Source: Nodosilinea sp. LEGE 06152 (GTDB lineage Bacteria; Cyanobacteriota; Cyanobacteriia; Phormidesmidales; Phormidesmidaceae). From it: DNA of 33,250 nucleotides. Below the pieces are notes generated by a model. That model made no database searches and was not told the DNA's origin. It was given only the letters and a program-made list of their open reading frames with translations. The stretch spans positions 73,920 through 107,169 of the forward strand of contig NZ_JADEWR010000006.1 in the NCBI RefSeq assembly GCF_015207525.1, written 5' to 3'. Of the stretch, positions 31,891-33,250 are shown one piece after another (the first letter of the stretch is position 1; each line of letters begins with the position of its first letter). The translations under genes were made by a program, and so were the position numbers.

Positions 31891-33018
31891 ATGGTTTTTA
31901 GCCTCCCGCTGCTGCGATCGCCCGCCGCTCCCGATGCCCAAGGGCTGCCGGAACGATTTTTGCTCGCCGCCGACCATTACACCAATCCCCGCTGGATCCC
32001 TATTGAGCAGCAGGCGATTTTTCGACGCACCTGGCTGTACGTGGGTGACAGCGATCGCCTGCTGCCAGGGATGGTATGGGCTAAGTCGGTGGCGGGCGCG
32101 CCCCTGCTGATCGTTCGCGACAAGGATGGCGAGCTGCGAGCCTTTTACAACCTCTGCCCCCATCGGGCGGCAATTTTGTCGCCCCAAGCGGGCCTTCATT
32201 CCTGCCAAAAGCTGGTCTGCCCCTACCACGCCTGGGTGTACGACCTGGCTGGGGATTTGGTGGGGGTGCCTTCCCAGGATCAGTTTCCAGAGTCATTTCA
32301 AAAAGAGGAGTTTGCGCTGCGATCGCTGCGGCTAGAAATCTGGTCGGGCTTTATGTTTGTCTGTTTTGACGACAGTGCGCCGCCGCTAGTCGAGTTTCTC
32401 GGCAGCATCCCCGACTACCTGGGGCAGCACCGCACCCCAGCGACCCAGCCGCTGGCAACCAAGCAGTACACCGTCGCCTGCAACTGGAAGAACTACCACG
32501 ACAACACCCTCTGCGACTACCATGTGGCGATCGCCCACCGCACCACCCTCAACCAGGTGCAAGGCCCCATTCGCCACTACCAGCACCAGCTCGAAGCCTT
32601 CGTCAACCTGCTCTACACCCCCACCACCGCCGACTGGCAGGCCGAGAACCGCATTTTGCCAACCCTTGAAGGCCGCAGCCGCGAGGGATTTTTTACCTAC
32701 GGAATTTACCCCAACCTGCACCTGCTGGGGCTGCCCAACGGTCTGCTGGCCTGGCTGCACATCGAGCCGCTCACCGTCGAGTCTTGCCAGGTTTTCCTCG
32801 ACCTCTACGGCGACCCCGACTTTTGCCCGCCCACGGAAACCCTGCTGGCCGAGTTTGAAGCTTTTATGCAGGAAGACATGGTGCTCACCGAGAGCGTGCA
32901 GCAGGGCTATGCCAGCGGTGCCTACACCCCTGGTCCGGTGAATGGTTTGGAATCGCGGATCATTCACCAGCAAAAACTGATCTGGGACGCGCTTGCCGCC
33001 GATGGTGGGGCTGAGTAG
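31891..33018 (+). CDS. Rieske-type non-haem iron oxygenase, alpha subunit
   Basis: 375 aa, starting 16 bases after the ATPase stop. The Rieske [2Fe-2S] ligands are clear: NLCPHR (Cys89, His91) and VCPYHAW (Cys110, His113). The C-terminal catalytic domain has the mononuclear iron site in NWKNYHDNTLCDYHVAIAHR (His211, His216), with the third ligand probably Asp329 in MQEDMVLTESVQQG. Such enzymes hydroxylate or N-demethylate small compounds; relatives act on aromatics, carnitine, glycine betaine and stachydrine. Cys208 occupies the position three before His211 where Asp or Glu usually bridges the two iron centres; Asp209 is one step off. No reductase or ferredoxin gene is adjacent, so electrons would come from the general pool. 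Its place in a guanidine-riboswitch operon suggests an N-containing substrate. Confidence 0.93.
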   Translation: MVFSLPLLRSPAAPDAQGLPERFLLAADHYTNPRWIPIEQQAIFRRTWLYVGDSDRLLPGMVWAKSVAGAPLLIVRDKDGELRAFYNLCPHRAAILSPQAGLHSCQKLVCPYHAWVYDLAGDLVGVPSQDQFPESFQKEEFALRSLRLEIWSGFMFVCFDDSAPPLVEFLGSIPDYLGQHRTPATQPLATKQYTVACNWKNYHDNTLCDYHVAIAHRTTLNQVQGPIRHYQHQLEAFVNLLYTPTTADWQAENRILPTLEGRSREGFFTYGIYPNLHLLGLPNGLLAWLHIEPLTVESCQVFLDLYGDPDFCPPTETLLAEFEAFMQEDMVLTESVQQGYASGAYTPGPVNGLESRIIHQQKLIWDALAADGGAE

Positions 33019-33033
33019 CCGCATGAATAGGTT

Positions 33034-33053
33034 GGGCAAACCACCGTTTGCCC
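33034..33053. terminator. Hairpin after the Rieske gene, possible operon terminator
   Basis: GGGCAAAC (33034-33041) and GTTTGCCC (33046-33053) form a perfect 8-bp stem with a CACC loop, 16 bases after the Rieske stop codon. No T-run follows, so its terminator role is uncertain. Confidence 0.45.
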
Positions 33054-33090
33054 CTATATGGAAGCCTGGTTGTACAGCGCTAGGGTAACT

Positions 33091-33107
33091 GGTGGGCAGT
33101 GCCCACC
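33091..33107. repeat. Palindromic repeat GGTGGGCAGTGCCCACC, copy 2
   Basis: A 17-base palindrome with 8-bp arms, sharing its 15-base core with 30990-31004. It lies in the non-coding end of the window. The remainder to 33250 shows no supported gene. Confidence 0.65.
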
Positions 33108-33250
33108 CTTGTATCTTAAAAAGTGTGGCAGACCGTCCCACCCTAGGTTAAGCAAACCGCGTGTAGCTTGGGTCGCCGCACCTTTAAGGATAAAACTCGA
33201 AAAATCGCCAGGAGCCTGTGACTCCGTATCGAGCAAGGACGAGTTTAGCT

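Noticed and set aside
32386..33141. Antisense frame opposite the Rieske gene
   Set aside because: The Rieske and iron-site motifs on the plus strand are unambiguous; the antisense product is Val/Gly/Gln-rich without a family.

Overview
The window comes from a GC-rich cyanobacterium, most likely a filamentous Leptolyngbya/Nodosilinea-type organism. The HIP1 octamer GCGATCGC is scattered through nearly every gene. Several products are cyanobacterial in character: cyanophycinase, a 4-Cys serine/threonine kinase with WD40 repeats, an MlaE-type permease, a caspase-STAND protein and an Npun_F0494-like protein. One promoter also carries an HLR1 (RpaB-type) site. No rRNA, tRNA, CRISPR array, phage gene or transposase was recognised.

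Layout. 1-489 is the N-terminal part of a GspE_N-like protein, cut by the window edge (minus strand). 841-5133 is a minus-strand block of four poorly known genes: a polytopic membrane protein, a small anchored protein, a lipoprotein and a long Ala/Pro/Glu-rich exported protein. It ends in a perfect 22-bp inverted repeat. 5758-7916 holds an MlaE-like permease, a pentapeptide-repeat protein and a small one-helix protein behind an HLR1 promoter. 8024-8297 carries two adjacent copies of a small inverted-repeat-bounded element. 8293-14006 (minus) encodes an SbcC/Rad50-like ATPase without a visible zinc hook and a caspase-STAND protein with an unusual membrane/tail C-terminus. 14647-24884 is a mixed housekeeping and signalling stretch: exported pterin-carbinolamine-dehydratase-like protein, DUF456 protein, EamA exporter, kinase-WD40, cphB, trmD, ispF, BON-like protein, lone sugar-type ABC permease and GAF-GGDEF diguanylate cyclase. 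24927-27112 (minus) holds cobQ and an Npun_F0494-like protein.

The most interesting part is 27190-33018. A GTA-N8-TAC site matching the NtcA consensus precedes a clear guanidine-I (ykkC subtype 1) riboswitch aptamer. The aptamer's last conserved strand is also the 5' arm of an intrinsic terminator, the layout of a ligand-ON transcription switch. Downstream lie five same-strand genes: a GlnT/type III glutamine-synthetase-like ligase, an NMT1/SsuA-type binding protein, an SsuC-type permease, an SsuB-type ATPase and a Rieske non-haem iron oxygenase. I see no urea carboxylase, allophanate hydrolase, guanidine hydrolase or SugE-type exporter in the window. My inference is a nitrogen-responsive, guanidine-induced system that imports a guanidino or amine compound and processes it by oxygenation and/or gamma-glutamylation. 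The Rieske protein has Cys where the family's bridging carboxylate normally sits.

Short repeats punctuate this operon. A 16-bp tandem repeat occurs as an array before the ATPase gene, in degenerate form before the ligase start codon, and inverted after trmD. A GTGGGCAGTGCCCAC palindrome occurs twice. Starts were chosen by eye from family N-termini, ribosome-binding sites and signal peptides; where doubtful this is stated.
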